Assembly: GCF_004339015.1 (NCBI RefSeq)
Contig: NZ_SMFQ01000003.1
Coordinates: 744,001 to 808,000 of the forward strand
DNA: 64,000 nt
Direction: 5' to 3'
Source: Cocleimonas flava
GTDB lineage: Bacteria; Pseudomonadota; Gammaproteobacteria; Thiotrichales; Thiotrichaceae
Shown here: piece after piece, positions 1-9,703 of the stretch
Layout: the number at the start of each line of letters is the position of its first letter
Numbering within the stretch: position 1 is the stretch's first letter
Program-made: the position numbers and the translations under genes
Notes under the pieces: model-generated
What the model was told of the DNA's origin: nothing
Database searches by the model: none
What the model saw: only the letters and a program-made list of their open reading frames with translations

Positions 1-23
1 AGCACCATAGAGAACACATCAAC

Positions 24-54
24 AAAAAAGTGCCCGTAAGTAGGGGGGTGGCTT
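24..54 (-). repeat. C6/G6 dispersed repeat, unit 1
   Basis: Reverse-oriented copy (A-run, TGCCCGTAAG, TAGGGGGGTG, GCTT) of the dispersed intergenic repeat whose forward core is CACCCCCCTACTT followed by a T-run. It lies about 160 bp upstream of the efflux operon; the gene to its left is outside the window. Nothing else is recognisable in the first 198 bp. Confidence 0.85.
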
Positions 55-213
55 ATCTATTTCTCCATGCTGTTAATGTTATCTTTATATATAGTTATAT
101 CCCATAATATTCCTTATATTCTCACCCTACCTTTAAAAAACACGTTATAGATCAATACCCATAGTAACGAGTCATGTGACAATGAATGACACAAACTAAT
201 GGAAGGATTTCTA

Positions 214-1398
214 ATGCGAGTTTCTTACATTGTTATTCCCTTATTGATCGGCGCAGGCATATACGGCTGGTACTGGAAGCAAACCCACCCTGATATTATT
301 CCCGTTTCAGTTGTTTCTGTTGATAAAGGTGACGTCGAAGCAACCGTGGCCAATACTCGTGCAGGTACTATAAAAGCCTGCCGCAGAGCCAAATTATCCC
401 CTTCATCTGGCGGCCAGATTAGCGAATTACCTTACGCCGAAGGTGATTTTGTTAAAAAAGACACAATGCTTTTAAAAATCTGGAGTCTGGATTTACAAGC
501 TGAAGTTGAACACATTAAAAAGAATATCATCGCCAGTGAAGATACAGCTGAAGCCACCTGTTTACAGGCAGACATGGCACAACGCACGGCAGATCGTGAG
601 TTACGCTTATTGCGCTCCAGATCAATCTCGCAGGAAGAATACGACCTAAAATACACTGAATATCTAGTCAATAAAGCTTCTTGTAAGGCAGCTAAAGCCA
701 ATATCGATTCTGTTAAAGCCAGCCTGCTTGTCGCTCAGGAACAATTAAAACGCACTGTTTTATATGCGCCCTTTGACGGCGTTATTGCAAAAATTAACGG
801 TGAGCTAAATGAATATGTAACACCCTCCCCGATTGGTATTCAAACACCGCCGGTGATTGATCTCATAGAGCCGGGTTGCTTTCTGGTCAGTGTACCTGTC
901 GATGAGGTAGATGCACCCAAAATCAAAATTGGCATGCCAGCCCGAATTTCCTTAGATGCATGGCGCGGCCAAATATTTAAGGCAAATGTTTCTCGCATTG
1001 GCTCTTATGTGACCGATACCGAGAAACAGGCACGAACGGTTGAAATCGAATTAAGCTTTCAAGATAAAACCCAGCTTGATGATTTATTAGTCGGTTATAG
1101 CGCTGATGCAGACATCATTCTACAAACCAACAAAGATGTGTTACGCATCCCTAGTGAGACATTAGTTGATGATTCCCACGTATTACTGTTTAACCCAGAG
1201 AGCAAGCTTTTAGAAAAAATTACCGTAAAAAAAGGTCTCAGTAACTGGAGCTTTACAGAAATAACAGAAGGCTTAAAAACGGGAGATCAATTAGTCACAT
1301 CTGTCGGCACAACTGGCGTTAAAGAAGGTGTTCTGGTCAAAGTTGTAAACGAAAAGACAGCGAAAAATAGCAATAAGATAGATAGTAAAAATGATTAA
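214..1398 (+). CDS. HlyD/MacA-family periplasmic adaptor of an ABC efflux pump
   Basis: Adaptor subunit expected to link an inner-membrane MacB-type permease to an outer-membrane channel. An N-terminal membrane helix (about residues 2-20) is followed by a lipoyl-like half motif, an alpha-helical hairpin (about 90-175), the second lipoyl half (YAPFDGVIAKI) and beta-barrel sequence. An in-frame ATG exists at 199, but its GGAAGGA is an ideal Shine-Dalgarno for the ATG at 214, so 214 is chosen (394 aa). The stop overlaps the ATPase start by 8 bp and four genes are co-directional, so this is one operon. The substrate cannot be told, and no TolC-like partner is present in the window. Confidence 0.9.
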   Translation: MRVSYIVIPLLIGAGIYGWYWKQTHPDIIPVSVVSVDKGDVEATVANTRAGTIKACRRAKLSPSSGGQISELPYAEGDFVKKDTMLLKIWSLDLQAEVEHIKKNIIASEDTAEATCLQADMAQRTADRELRLLRSRSISQEEYDLKYTEYLVNKASCKAAKANIDSVKASLLVAQEQLKRTVLYAPFDGVIAKINGELNEYVTPSPIGIQTPPVIDLIEPGCFLVSVPVDEVDAPKIKIGMPARISLDAWRGQIFKANVSRIGSYVTDTEKQARTVEIELSFQDKTQLDDLLVGYSADADIILQTNKDVLRIPSETLVDDSHVLLFNPESKLLEKITVKKGLSNWSFTEITEGLKTGDQLVTSVGTTGVKEGVLVKVVNEKTAKNSNKIDSKND

Positions 1399-2077
1399 AC
1401 TCCAGGATATCTGCCGTTTTTTTAAGGTCGGAGATGAAACGGTACATGCGCTAGATAAAGTCACGCTGGATATCTCGCGTGGCGATTATATAAGCATTAT
1501 GGGCGCATCCGGATCGGGCAAATCAACCCTACTTAATATGCTAGGCCTGTTAGACATGCCAAACTCTGGCAGTTATCAATTTGAAGGTAAGGAACTCACG
1601 ACCTTATCCGAAGAAAAAAGAGCGACTTTTAGACGTGAAAACGTAGGTTTTATCTTTCAATCTTTTCATCTGATTCCTCGCCTGACTGCAGCAGGTAACC
1701 TCGAACTCCCTCTAATGCTGATGGGTATGGCGCCGAAAGAACGCCACACTAAAGTAAAAGATGCATTAGCAAATATTGGACTAGCTGATCGTGCCAATCA
1801 TTTACCTAAACAGTTATCCGGCGGGCAACAACAACGCGTAGCAATTGCGCGCGCCATGATACTCAAACCCCCTTTATTATTAGCCGATGAACCAACTGGC
1901 AATCTTGATACCCACTCCGGCAATGATGTTGTCAAAATACTGGAAGAATTAAACGCCTCTGGCATTACCTTAATCGTAGTCACGCATGACTTGGAATTGG
2001 GGGAACGTGCTACCCGCAAAATCAAAATGCTGGATGGAAAGATCATAGAAGATGTGACATCTGAAAAACCAATATGA
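1391..2077 (+). CDS. ABC transporter ATP-binding protein, MacB/LolD type
   Basis: Stand-alone nucleotide-binding subunit of 228 aa. Walker A is GASGSGKS (residues 38-45), the Q-loop is FIFQSF, the signature is LSGGQQQR (about 142), Walker B is LLLADEP (about 162) and the switch His is in VVTHD (about 196). The family (MacB/LolD/FtsE) powers mechanotransmission pumps rather than classical alternating-access transport. It overlaps the adaptor gene by 8 bp and the first permease by 4 bp (ATGA), indicating translational coupling. Start and length are normal for the family. Confidence 0.95.
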   Translation: MIKLQDICRFFKVGDETVHALDKVTLDISRGDYISIMGASGSGKSTLLNMLGLLDMPNSGSYQFEGKELTTLSEEKRATFRRENVGFIFQSFHLIPRLTAAGNLELPLMLMGMAPKERHTKVKDALANIGLADRANHLPKQLSGGQQQRVAIARAMILKPPLLLADEPTGNLDTHSGNDVVKILEELNASGITLIVVTHDLELGERATRKIKMLDGKIIEDVTSEKPI

Positions 2078-3279
2078 GAATTCTGGATACATTAGGCTTT
2101 GGTAAAATCGCATTAACAGCGAACCCAACGCGAACACTGTTGATATTACTCGCAATGTCTATTGGCGTAGCGTCCGTAATCATTTTGACTTCCTTAGGTG
2201 AAGGTGCACGTAAATATGTCTCAGCCCAATTTGAAACCCTAGGCTCAGAGTTACTTTTCATTCTTCCGGGCAAAAGAGAAACAACCGGCGGTCTACCTCC
2301 CCTATTAGGAACGTCTCCCAAAGATTTAACTATTGAAGATGCGTTATCACTAAAGCGCAGCCGTGCTATTGCCTATGTCGCTCCGGTGATTTTAGGCGCT
2401 GCGCCTGTATCCTTCGCATCCAGAGAACGAGAAGTCGTTATTTTCGGTAGCAGTAGCGATCTCAAAGCTGCGCTTGATTTACCGATGGCTGCAGGACATT
2501 TCTTACCCGATGATGATCCAAGAAATGCGGCATCAATCTGTGTTATTGGAAACAAACTTAAAAAGGAGCTATTTGATAATAAAAAAGCCATAGGTGAATG
2601 GTTAAGGATTGGAGAACGACGTTTTCGGGTGATTGGCGAACTCAGTGCAAAAGGCCAATCTGTTGGCATGGATTTAAGTGATACTGCCATCATCCCTGTA
2701 GCAAGTGCTGAAATTCTTTTTAATAAAGCCTCACTCAGCCGTATGATTGTTAAAGCACGCGGCAAAGAATCACTGGATAAAGCCGAAGCAGATATTTTAA
2801 GAACGATCAAACAACGCCACGATGGTGATGAGGACATCACCATTTTACGACAGGATTCCTTATTACAAACGTTTGATGGGGTATTGCAAACACTGACCTG
2901 GGCGCTGGCAGGTATTGCAGCTATCAGCCTGATTGTTGCCGGAATACTGATTATGAATGTCATGCTGGTTTCAGTAAGCCAGAGAAAATCCGAGATTGGC
3001 TTACTGAAAGCGCTGGGAGCCCCCACGCGTCAAGTGCTTACCCTATTTCTGAGTGAGGCTTTGATGCTATCCATAGCCGGAGGAATTATTGGCGTATTTA
3101 TTGGCCTTGCCGGCGCAAAAATGATTGCCTACTTTATTCCAAACTTTCCCGTGCAAACACCATTATGGGCAATTGCTGCTTCACTCATTGTTACCATTAT
3201 TACGGGGCTGATATTTGGCAGCATACCCGCCAGCAAAGCGGCAAAACTGAACCCCGTATTAGCCCTTTCGGATAAATAG
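2074..3279 (+). CDS. MacB/FtsX-type ABC permease (first of two)
   Basis: Permease of 401 aa with the MacB core/FtsX layout: one N-terminal membrane helix (about 25-45), a large periplasmic domain (about 46-270) and three C-terminal helices, ending in the family-typical [16 protein letters not shown]. It starts in an ATGA overlap with the ATPase. It is clearly homologous to the next gene; the two probably form a heterodimer driven by the single ATPase. The conserved cytoplasmic motif [15 protein letters not shown] is present. The substrate is unknown. Confidence 0.92.
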   Translation: MRILDTLGFGKIALTANPTRTLLILLAMSIGVASVIILTSLGEGARKYVSAQFETLGSELLFILPGKRETTGGLPPLLGTSPKDLTIEDALSLKRSRAIAYVAPVILGAAPVSFASREREVVIFGSSSDLKAALDLPMAAGHFLPDDDPRNAASICVIGNKLKKELFDNKKAIGEWLRIGERRFRVIGELSAKGQSVGMDLSDTAIIPVASAEILFNKASLSRMIVKARGKESLDKAEADILRTIKQRHDGDEDITILRQDSLLQTFDGVLQTLTWALAGIAAISLIVAGILIMNVMLVSVSQRKSEIGLLKALGAPTRQVLTLFLSEALMLSIAGGIIGVFIGLAGAKMIAYFIPNFPVQTPLWAIAASLIVTIITGLIFGSIPASKAAKLNPVLALSDK

Positions 3280-3287
3280 TTAATAGA

Positions 3288-4487
3288 ATGCGTATCACAG
3301 ACTACTCACTACTCGCATTATCTAGTCTCAAATACAGCCGTTTGCGTACGTATTTGACGGCTCTTGGTATTGCCGTTGGTATTGCTGCTGTCGTCCTGTT
3401 AACTGCATTAGGTGGCGGCGCACAACATTATATGATGGGTCAATTCAGTCAGTTTGGGGCAAATATAATTTCGGTAGCACCCGGTAAAACCACCACAGCA
3501 GGTATTTCCGGCGCCATTTTAAGCAATGTTCGCCCATTAACCATTGAAGATGCAGAAAGCTTGCATCGACTCCCTAATATCATTACTTCAGTTCCAGCAA
3601 TACAGGGAAACTTACCGATAGAACGAGGCAATCGAACACGCTGGACGAGCGTCTTAGGTATTAATCACGAAGTCCCTGACACATGGGCTATGGAGGTCGG
3701 GCAAGGACGCTTTCTACCCAATGAACCCGCCGAACAAGCGCGTAATTTTGTGGTGATTGGCGACACCATAAGAAGAGAACTGTTTCCTTACACCAAACCA
3801 CTGGGTGAATTTCTCCGCATAGGAGGAGAACGCTACAGAGTTATTGGCGTGATGAAAAAGAAAGGTCAGGTGTTAGGTTTGGATATGGACGATATCGTTT
3901 ACATACCCGTTTACAGAGCGCTTTCATTGTATAACCGCGATAGCCTAATGGAGATCGACCTACGCTATACCGAAGGATACGATGAAGAACAAATCATCAA
4001 TAATATAAAACAACGGCTGATTGAAAGACACGGTAGCGAAGATTTCACCATCACCTCGCAAGACGACATTATCGGCACACTCGGCTCTATATTAGGGATT
4101 TTAACCGCAGTGGTCGCGGGGCTTGGTAGCATTTCATTGTTTGTGGGTGGTGTCGGCATTTTTACCATAATGAGTATTGCGGTAAACGAACGAATTAAAG
4201 AGATTGGTTTACTCCGGGCACTTGGCGCTTCCCGCAGGCAGGTGACTTTACTGTTTCTGTTTGAAGCCGCAGTCCTATCCGGTCTAGGTGGGATTTTCGG
4301 TATGCTGTCGGGTTTTGGCATTGCGTGGTTACTGCACTATGTGATTCCCGCCCTACCCGTTAATATTCAATGGGATTATGTCATCATGGCAGAAATAATT
4401 GCGATAGTAACGGGAATGATCGCTGGTCTGGTTCCGGCGACACGAGCTGCAAAAATGGAACCCGTTGACGCCTTACGCAGTGAGTAA
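3288..4487 (+). CDS. MacB/FtsX-type ABC permease (second of two)
   Basis: Second permease (399 aa), 8 bp downstream of its paralogue. It has the same architecture: N-terminal helix (about 20-40), periplasmic MacB-like domain, three C-terminal helices and the motif EIGLLRALGASRRQV. Having two separate permease genes, rather than a fused MacB, implies a heterodimeric pump. It ends the operon; a reverse repeat unit starts 7 bp after its stop. Confidence 0.92.
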   Translation: MRITDYSLLALSSLKYSRLRTYLTALGIAVGIAAVVLLTALGGGAQHYMMGQFSQFGANIISVAPGKTTTAGISGAILSNVRPLTIEDAESLHRLPNIITSVPAIQGNLPIERGNRTRWTSVLGINHEVPDTWAMEVGQGRFLPNEPAEQARNFVVIGDTIRRELFPYTKPLGEFLRIGGERYRVIGVMKKKGQVLGLDMDDIVYIPVYRALSLYNRDSLMEIDLRYTEGYDEEQIINNIKQRLIERHGSEDFTITSQDDIIGTLGSILGILTAVVAGLGSISLFVGGVGIFTIMSIAVNERIKEIGLLRALGASRRQVTLLFLFEAAVLSGLGGIFGMLSGFGIAWLLHYVIPALPVNIQWDYVIMAEIIAIVTGMIAGLVPATRAAKMEPVDALRSE

Positions 4488-4493
4488 TAGTTT

Positions 4494-4525
4494 AAAAAAC
4501 CCCTCATAAGTAGGGGGGTGCCTTT
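4494..4525 (-). repeat. C6/G6 dispersed repeat, unit 2
   Basis: Reverse-oriented copy (A-run, CCCCTCATAAG, TAGGGGGGTG, CCTTT). It begins 7 bp after the stop of the plus-strand permease and lies 42 bp past the stop of the minus-strand GST gene, a convergent position fitting a bidirectional terminator. Confidence 0.85.
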
Positions 4526-4566
4526 ATAAACGTCTATTAACTCTAATTTAAAAAGAACCGAGTAAT

Positions 4567-5193
4567 TTACGATTTTTTCATCGCGACAAATCTGGGCATT
4601 GCTTCAATCTTAGCAAGCCATGCTTTAATATTTGCATAAGACTCTAAACTGATATCCCCTTCAGGCGCATGAGCGACATAGGTATAGCAAGCGATATCCG
4701 CAATTGTGATTTCATCTCCGATTAAAAAATCATGTTGGCTTAGGGTGTTGTTGATCATTCCCAACAACGCATGGGTCTTTTTCTCTACAGCCTCAAAATC
4801 GATTTCAACCTTATACAAATTACTAAATCTTGCGGCAGCCGGGCCAGAAGCTAACTCGCCTGCGGCGATAGATAACCAGCGTTGTGTTCTTGCAGCTTGC
4901 TCTGCGGACTCGGGCAACCATGCATGACCATCCTTGTATTTTTTAACCAGATAAACCAGTATCGCGTTCGAATCAGCTAACTTAACACCATTATCATCAA
5001 TGACTGGAACCTGACCAAATGGACTTGTTTCTAAATAATCATCTGGGCGATTACTACCATCGCGATTTAATTCGATAATCTCATAAGGTAAATCCAGCAG
5101 AGACGTCATTAACTGCACTCGATGACAATGCCCTGATGCCTCAAAACGATAGAATTTAATGGGATTATTGCTTTCTGGAAAATGGCTATTCAT
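4567..5193 (-). CDS. Glutathione S-transferase family protein
   Basis: Cytosolic GST-like protein of 208 aa. The thioredoxin-fold half (about residues 10-90) carries the cis-Pro glutathione-binding segment FGQVPVIDD and the Asp-Ser motif LADSNAILVYL. An all-helical C-terminal half follows, with the N-capping type segment EITIADIACY. The activating residue of this bacterial class cannot be assigned by eye. It is transcribed alone on the minus strand, with a 60-bp perfect palindrome 56 bp upstream of its start. No purine link is implied beyond position. Confidence 0.9.
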   Translation of the reverse strand: MNSHFPESNNPIKFYRFEASGHCHRVQLMTSLLDLPYEIIELNRDGSNRPDDYLETSPFGQVPVIDDNGVKLADSNAILVYLVKKYKDGHAWLPESAEQAARTQRWLSIAAGELASGPAAARFSNLYKVEIDFEAVEKKTHALLGMINNTLSQHDFLIGDEITIADIACYTYVAHAPEGDISLESYANIKAWLAKIEAMPRFVAMKKS

Positions 5194-5248
5194 ATTGATT
5201 ACCTGTCAATTAGATTCTTAACTATAGCTTACGGTAAATAAATTGTCA

Positions 5249-5308
5249 GACACCCCCCTACTTATAGGCACTTTTTTTAAAAAAAGTGCCTATAAGTAGG
5301 GGGGTGTC
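5249..5308. repeat. Perfect 60-bp palindrome made of two head-to-head C6/G6 repeats (unit 3)
   Basis: A forward copy (ACACCCCCCTACTTATAGGC, then C-ACT7) is joined at its T-run to a reverse copy (A7, GTGCC...). The two halves are exact reverse complements from 5249 to 5308. It lies 36 bp beyond the stop of the adenine deaminase gene and upstream of gst, so it is positioned to act as a terminator of the deaminase transcript. Perfect symmetry implies recent origin or strong constraint. Confidence 0.95.
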
Positions 5309-5343
5309 ATTTTAATTAGTCTTTAAGCTGCCTTAGCTTCGTA

Positions 5344-6360
<1,017 letters not shown>

Positions 6361-6375
6361 TTATTTAAGTTGAAT

Positions 6376-6410
6376 AAAAAAGAGCGGTAATAATACCGCT
6401 CTTAAAAAAA
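6376..6410 (-). terminator. Rho-independent terminator after the BMP gene
   Basis: Perfect hairpin with arms AAGAGCGGTA and TACCGCTCTT around a 4-nt loop. On the minus strand it is followed by a T-run, so it closes the importer operon; A/T runs on both sides could allow bidirectional use. Confidence 0.85.
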
Positions 6411-6427
6411 TGTATCGAATAATTGTT

Positions 6428-6551
6428 TTAGAACGTTTAGATTTTCATTCAAATCAAGGCGCCTTCGCACGCAGAATGTGAGCGTACATTAGTACGTGAC
6501 CATTCGAGTACGAAAGCAACGCCGAGTTGATTGAAAAGATGAATGTTCTAA
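6428..6551. repeat. 124-bp imperfect palindromic intergenic element
   Basis: Outer arms TTAGAAC and GTTCTAA, middle arms around TTTTCATTCAAATCAAGG and its near complement, and an apex CGTAC-ATTA-GTACG form one long stem. It sits directly after the BMP gene stop and before the terminator. It looks like a palindromic (REP/MITE-like) insertion; no other copy was seen in this window. Confidence 0.75.
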
Positions 6552-6555
6552 TTAA

Positions 6556-7617
6556 TTATTTGGGGATTGTGCCGTCTACTCCTTCCACATACCAATCCAG
6601 TTTCGACAAATCACCATCAGAAATAGTTTCGCCTTCTTTTACAACGATCTCGCCTTTCTGGTTTTTGATTGGGCCCTGGAATGGGTGGAAGCTACCATCA
6701 ATAATTGAGGCTTTTACTTTATCAGCCATTTCGCGAACATCCTCTGGCACTGCATCTCCGTAAGGAGCCATGACTACCATCCCTGCTTTAAGACCGTCCC
6801 AGGTATCATCTGATTCCCAGCTTCCGTCCATGACTGCTTTTACGCGTTCGATATAATAAGGAGCCCAATCATCAATGATTGCTGTCAGTTGTGCCTTAGG
6901 TGCAAATTTCTTCATATCTGAAGCTTGACCGAAACCATAAACACCGCGTTTTTCAGCAACTTGTAGTGGTGCTGGAGAATCGGTGTGCTGCGTGATGATA
7001 TCTGCGCCTTGGTCGATCAATGCTTTGGCAGCATCACCTTCTTTTCCGGGATCAAACCATGAGTTTACCCAAACAACTTTCACGGTGACATCTGGATTGA
7101 CTTTACGTGCAGCAATCGTCATTGCATCAATACCACGAATAACTTCTGGAATCGGGAATGAAGCAACATAACCGATGATATTCGACTTTGTCATTTTACC
7201 TGCGATCGTGCCTAATATTGCACGTCCTTCGTAAAAGCGTCCTGAATAAGTACCTACGTTTGCTGAGCGCTTATAACCAGTGGCATGTTCAAATTTAACC
7301 TTGGGATATTTCTTCGCTACTTTAAGTGTTGGGTTCATATAACCAAACGAGGTAGTGAAGATCACTTCGTTGCCATCTGCTGCCATCTGGCGAATAACAC
7401 GTTCTGCATCGGCGCCTTCTGGAACACTCTCAACATAGCTGGTTTTTACATCTAATTCCTTTTCAAGCGCTAAACGCCCTTGATCGTGCTGGTATGACCA
7501 GCCATGGTCTCCAATGGGACCGACATAAACGAAACCTACTTTAGTCTCTGCGTTAGCAATACCAGCGGCTGATAAGCAGGTGGCAATTGCAACAGATGTA
7601 AGAATTTTTTTAATCAT
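6556..7617 (-). CDS. BMP-family ABC transporter substrate-binding protein (nucleoside/purine)
   Basis: Periplasmic binding protein (353 aa) of the basic membrane protein/PnrA family, whose studied members bind purine nucleosides. A signal peptide (MIKKILTSV... ending SAAGIANA) precedes the mature domain. There is no lipobox cysteine, so it should be soluble. The family start VGFVYVGPIGDHGW is clear. A longer frame begins at 7647, but AAGGAG sits just before the ATG at 7617. It is the fourth gene of the ATPase-permease-permease-BMP operon inside a purine catabolism block. Confidence 0.92.
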   Translation of the reverse strand: MIKKILTSVAIATCLSAAGIANAETKVGFVYVGPIGDHGWSYQHDQGRLALEKELDVKTSYVESVPEGADAERVIRQMAADGNEVIFTTSFGYMNPTLKVAKKYPKVKFEHATGYKRSANVGTYSGRFYEGRAILGTIAGKMTKSNIIGYVASFPIPEVIRGIDAMTIAARKVNPDVTVKVVWVNSWFDPGKEGDAAKALIDQGADIITQHTDSPAPLQVAEKRGVYGFGQASDMKKFAPKAQLTAIIDDWAPYYIERVKAVMDGSWESDDTWDGLKAGMVVMAPYGDAVPEDVREMADKVKASIIDGSFHPFQGPIKNQKGEIVVKEGETISDGDLSKLDWYVEGVDGTIPK

Positions 7618-7661
7618 TTTAACTCCTTCAGGGTTTGGGTGAATCAAATATTAGCAGATAT

Positions 7662-8582
7662 TTATCGACTTGCATGAAAAGGTTTGCCTAAACTTGCAGG
7701 GGCATTTAGTTTAATTTTTGAACGGTCTCGGGAAATAATAACCAGTACTAAAATAGTGGCGAGATACGGTAGCATCGACATCACTTGCGAAGGCACAGCA
7801 ATACCTAGTGCTTGAGCGTGTAGTTGTAAAATAGAGATTCCACCAAACAGGTAGGCACCCATTAATACGCGCCTGACTTTCCAGCTTGCGAATACCACTA
7901 GGGCTAGCGCTATCCAACCGCGACCCGCTGTCATTTGCTCTACCCACAGCGGAGAATAAGCCAAAGATAAGTAGGCTCCACCGACACCTGCCATCGCACC
8001 GCCAAATATTACCGCGAGAAAACGAATTTTAAGCACTGAATAGCCCATCGCATGCGCTGCATCGTGGGAGTCTCCTACGGCTCTGAGAATCAATCCTGCA
8101 CGGGTTTTATTCATAAACCACATGACGGCAAACACCATAAAGATAGACAGATAAACCAGCCCATCCTGACTGAAGAAGATTTCACCGATCACTGGAATAT
8201 CAGAGATTACCGGGATATGAAGTTGTGGAATGCCATCATAAGCCACACCAATCATGCCTTGTCCAACTAGCGCACTTAGTCCTATGCCGAATATTGTTAG
8301 CGCCAATCCTGTAGGTACCTGGCTGGCATGAAACACCAGCACTAGCACACCAAAAATTGCAGCCATCGACGCACCGGCTACCATACTGGCAAAAATAGCC
8401 ACGGTGGCACTGCCAGAAAAATGCACCGCAGCAAAACCGACAATTGCACCCATGACCATCATGCCTTCGACACCAAGATTCAACACCCCGGATTTCTCTG
8501 TCACTAATTCGCCTAACGCGGCAAATAATAACGGCGTTGCTGCGGTGATAATTGTCAGTATTGCTGCAACTAAAATCTCCAT
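7662..8582 (-). CDS. ABC transporter permease, nucleoside-type (YufQ/PnrD-like)
   Basis: Inner-membrane permease of 306 aa with about eight hydrophobic segments and the BPD_transp_2 signature ALGELVTEKSGVLNLGVEGMM near the start. It pairs with the preceding permease, overlapping it by one base, to form the heterodimeric channel of the BMP-dependent importer. It is followed 44 bp later by the binding-protein gene. Confidence 0.92.
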   Translation of the reverse strand: MEILVAAILTIITAATPLLFAALGELVTEKSGVLNLGVEGMMVMGAIVGFAAVHFSGSATVAIFASMVAGASMAAIFGVLVLVFHASQVPTGLALTIFGIGLSALVGQGMIGVAYDGIPQLHIPVISDIPVIGEIFFSQDGLVYLSIFMVFAVMWFMNKTRAGLILRAVGDSHDAAHAMGYSVLKIRFLAVIFGGAMAGVGGAYLSLAYSPLWVEQMTAGRGWIALALVVFASWKVRRVLMGAYLFGGISILQLHAQALGIAVPSQVMSMLPYLATILVLVIISRDRSKIKLNAPASLGKPFHASR

Positions 8583-9703
8583 TATTTTACCTCGCTTGTA
8601 GATTTTATTGATGACTTAACTGCTGGTGCAAACGTCGACTCAGACTTTTTTGAGGTTCGAATCTTATATTGAATCAACACATCACAGGCCAATAAGAAAA
8701 AGAGTAATAGGCCTTGAAAAACACCGGTCACCGCTACAGGCAAATTGAGTTTCATCTGTGCGGTTTCTCCACCCAGATAAGAAAGCGCAAGCAACAAAGC
8801 CGCGAATAGCACCCCCAGAGGATGTAATCGTCCAACGTAAGCGACGATAATCGCGGCAAAACCATAACCCGGGGAAATATTGGGCAATAACTGCCCTATC
8901 GGTCCAGAGACTTCGATAGCGCCCGCCAACCCCGCAGCACCACCACTAATTAATAGGGTCGTCCAGATTATTTTGGAATGACTAAAACCCGCGTGCTCGC
9001 CGGCTGCTGGCGCATCACCCATCACCTTTATTTGATAACCGAGCAAGGTTCGAGAAAGTAATATCCAGCCGATGCCTACGAAAAATAATGCGATTACAGC
9101 GCCAAGATGTAAACGGGTGCCATCGTACAAAATAGGTAACAACGCGGAGTCACTGAATAAGCGTGATTCGGGGAAATTAAAACCATCCGGATCCTTTAAA
9201 GGTCCATGAATCAAAAGGTTTAATAACAAAGCAGCTACATAACTTAGCATCAAACTCGTGAGGATTTCATTCGCATTAAATCGAGTCTTTAGAAAAGCCA
9301 CGATTCCAGCCCATAACATCCCCCCTATTATGCCCATAATCAATATTAAAGGAATGATGTAAAACCCTGTTTTCTCATAGAAAAACAATGCAGTTGAACC
9401 ACCGAATATGCCACCGAGTATCAACTGCCCTTCAGCACCGATATTCCACACTCCGGCACGAAACCCCAGTGATAAAGCGACCCCGATAAGTATTAAAGGT
9501 GTGGCTTTTACCATCAGCTCGGTTAAACCATATATGCTCGAAATAGGCTCGACGAAAAATGCGTGTAACGCTGCTGAAGGTGACACCCCCATAATCAGAA
9601 ACAACACAACACTGGCTAATAAAGTTAGCAATAGTGCAAGTATTGGTGACAAAAAAACCATCGCTTTCGATGGCGCTTGTCGTTTAATCAATCTAGGTAG
9701 CAT
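8582..9703 (-). CDS. ABC transporter permease, nucleoside-type (YufP/PnrC-like)
   Basis: Second inner-membrane permease, 373 aa from the ATG at 9703. A start at 9781 is open, but would overlap the ATPase by 89 bp; the ATG at 9703 overlaps it by only 11 bp, has an AAGAG upstream and gives a normal N-terminus (MLPRLIKRQAPSK). The typical motif GVWNIGAEGQLILGGIFGG is present, with about ten hydrophobic segments. It forms the nucleoside importer with its neighbours. Confidence 0.9.
   Translation of the reverse strand: MLPRLIKRQAPSKAMVFLSPILALLLTLLASVVLFLIMGVSPSAALHAFFVEPISSIYGLTELMVKATPLILIGVALSLGFRAGVWNIGAEGQLILGGIFGGSTALFFYEKTGFYIIPLILIMGIIGGMLWAGIVAFLKTRFNANEILTSLMLSYVAALLLNLLIHGPLKDPDGFNFPESRLFSDSALLPILYDGTRLHLGAVIALFFVGIGWILLSRTLLGYQIKVMGDAPAAGEHAGFSHSKIIWTTLLISGGAAGLAGAIEVSGPIGQLLPNISPGYGFAAIIVAYVGRLHPLGVLFAALLLALSYLGGETAQMKLNLPVAVTGVFQGLLLFFLLACDVLIQYKIRTSKKSESTFAPAVKSSIKSTSEVK

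Noticed and set aside
2373-3026. 217-aa minus-strand ORF
   Set aside because: Antisense shadow of the MacB-type permease; the plus-strand protein has clear family motifs.
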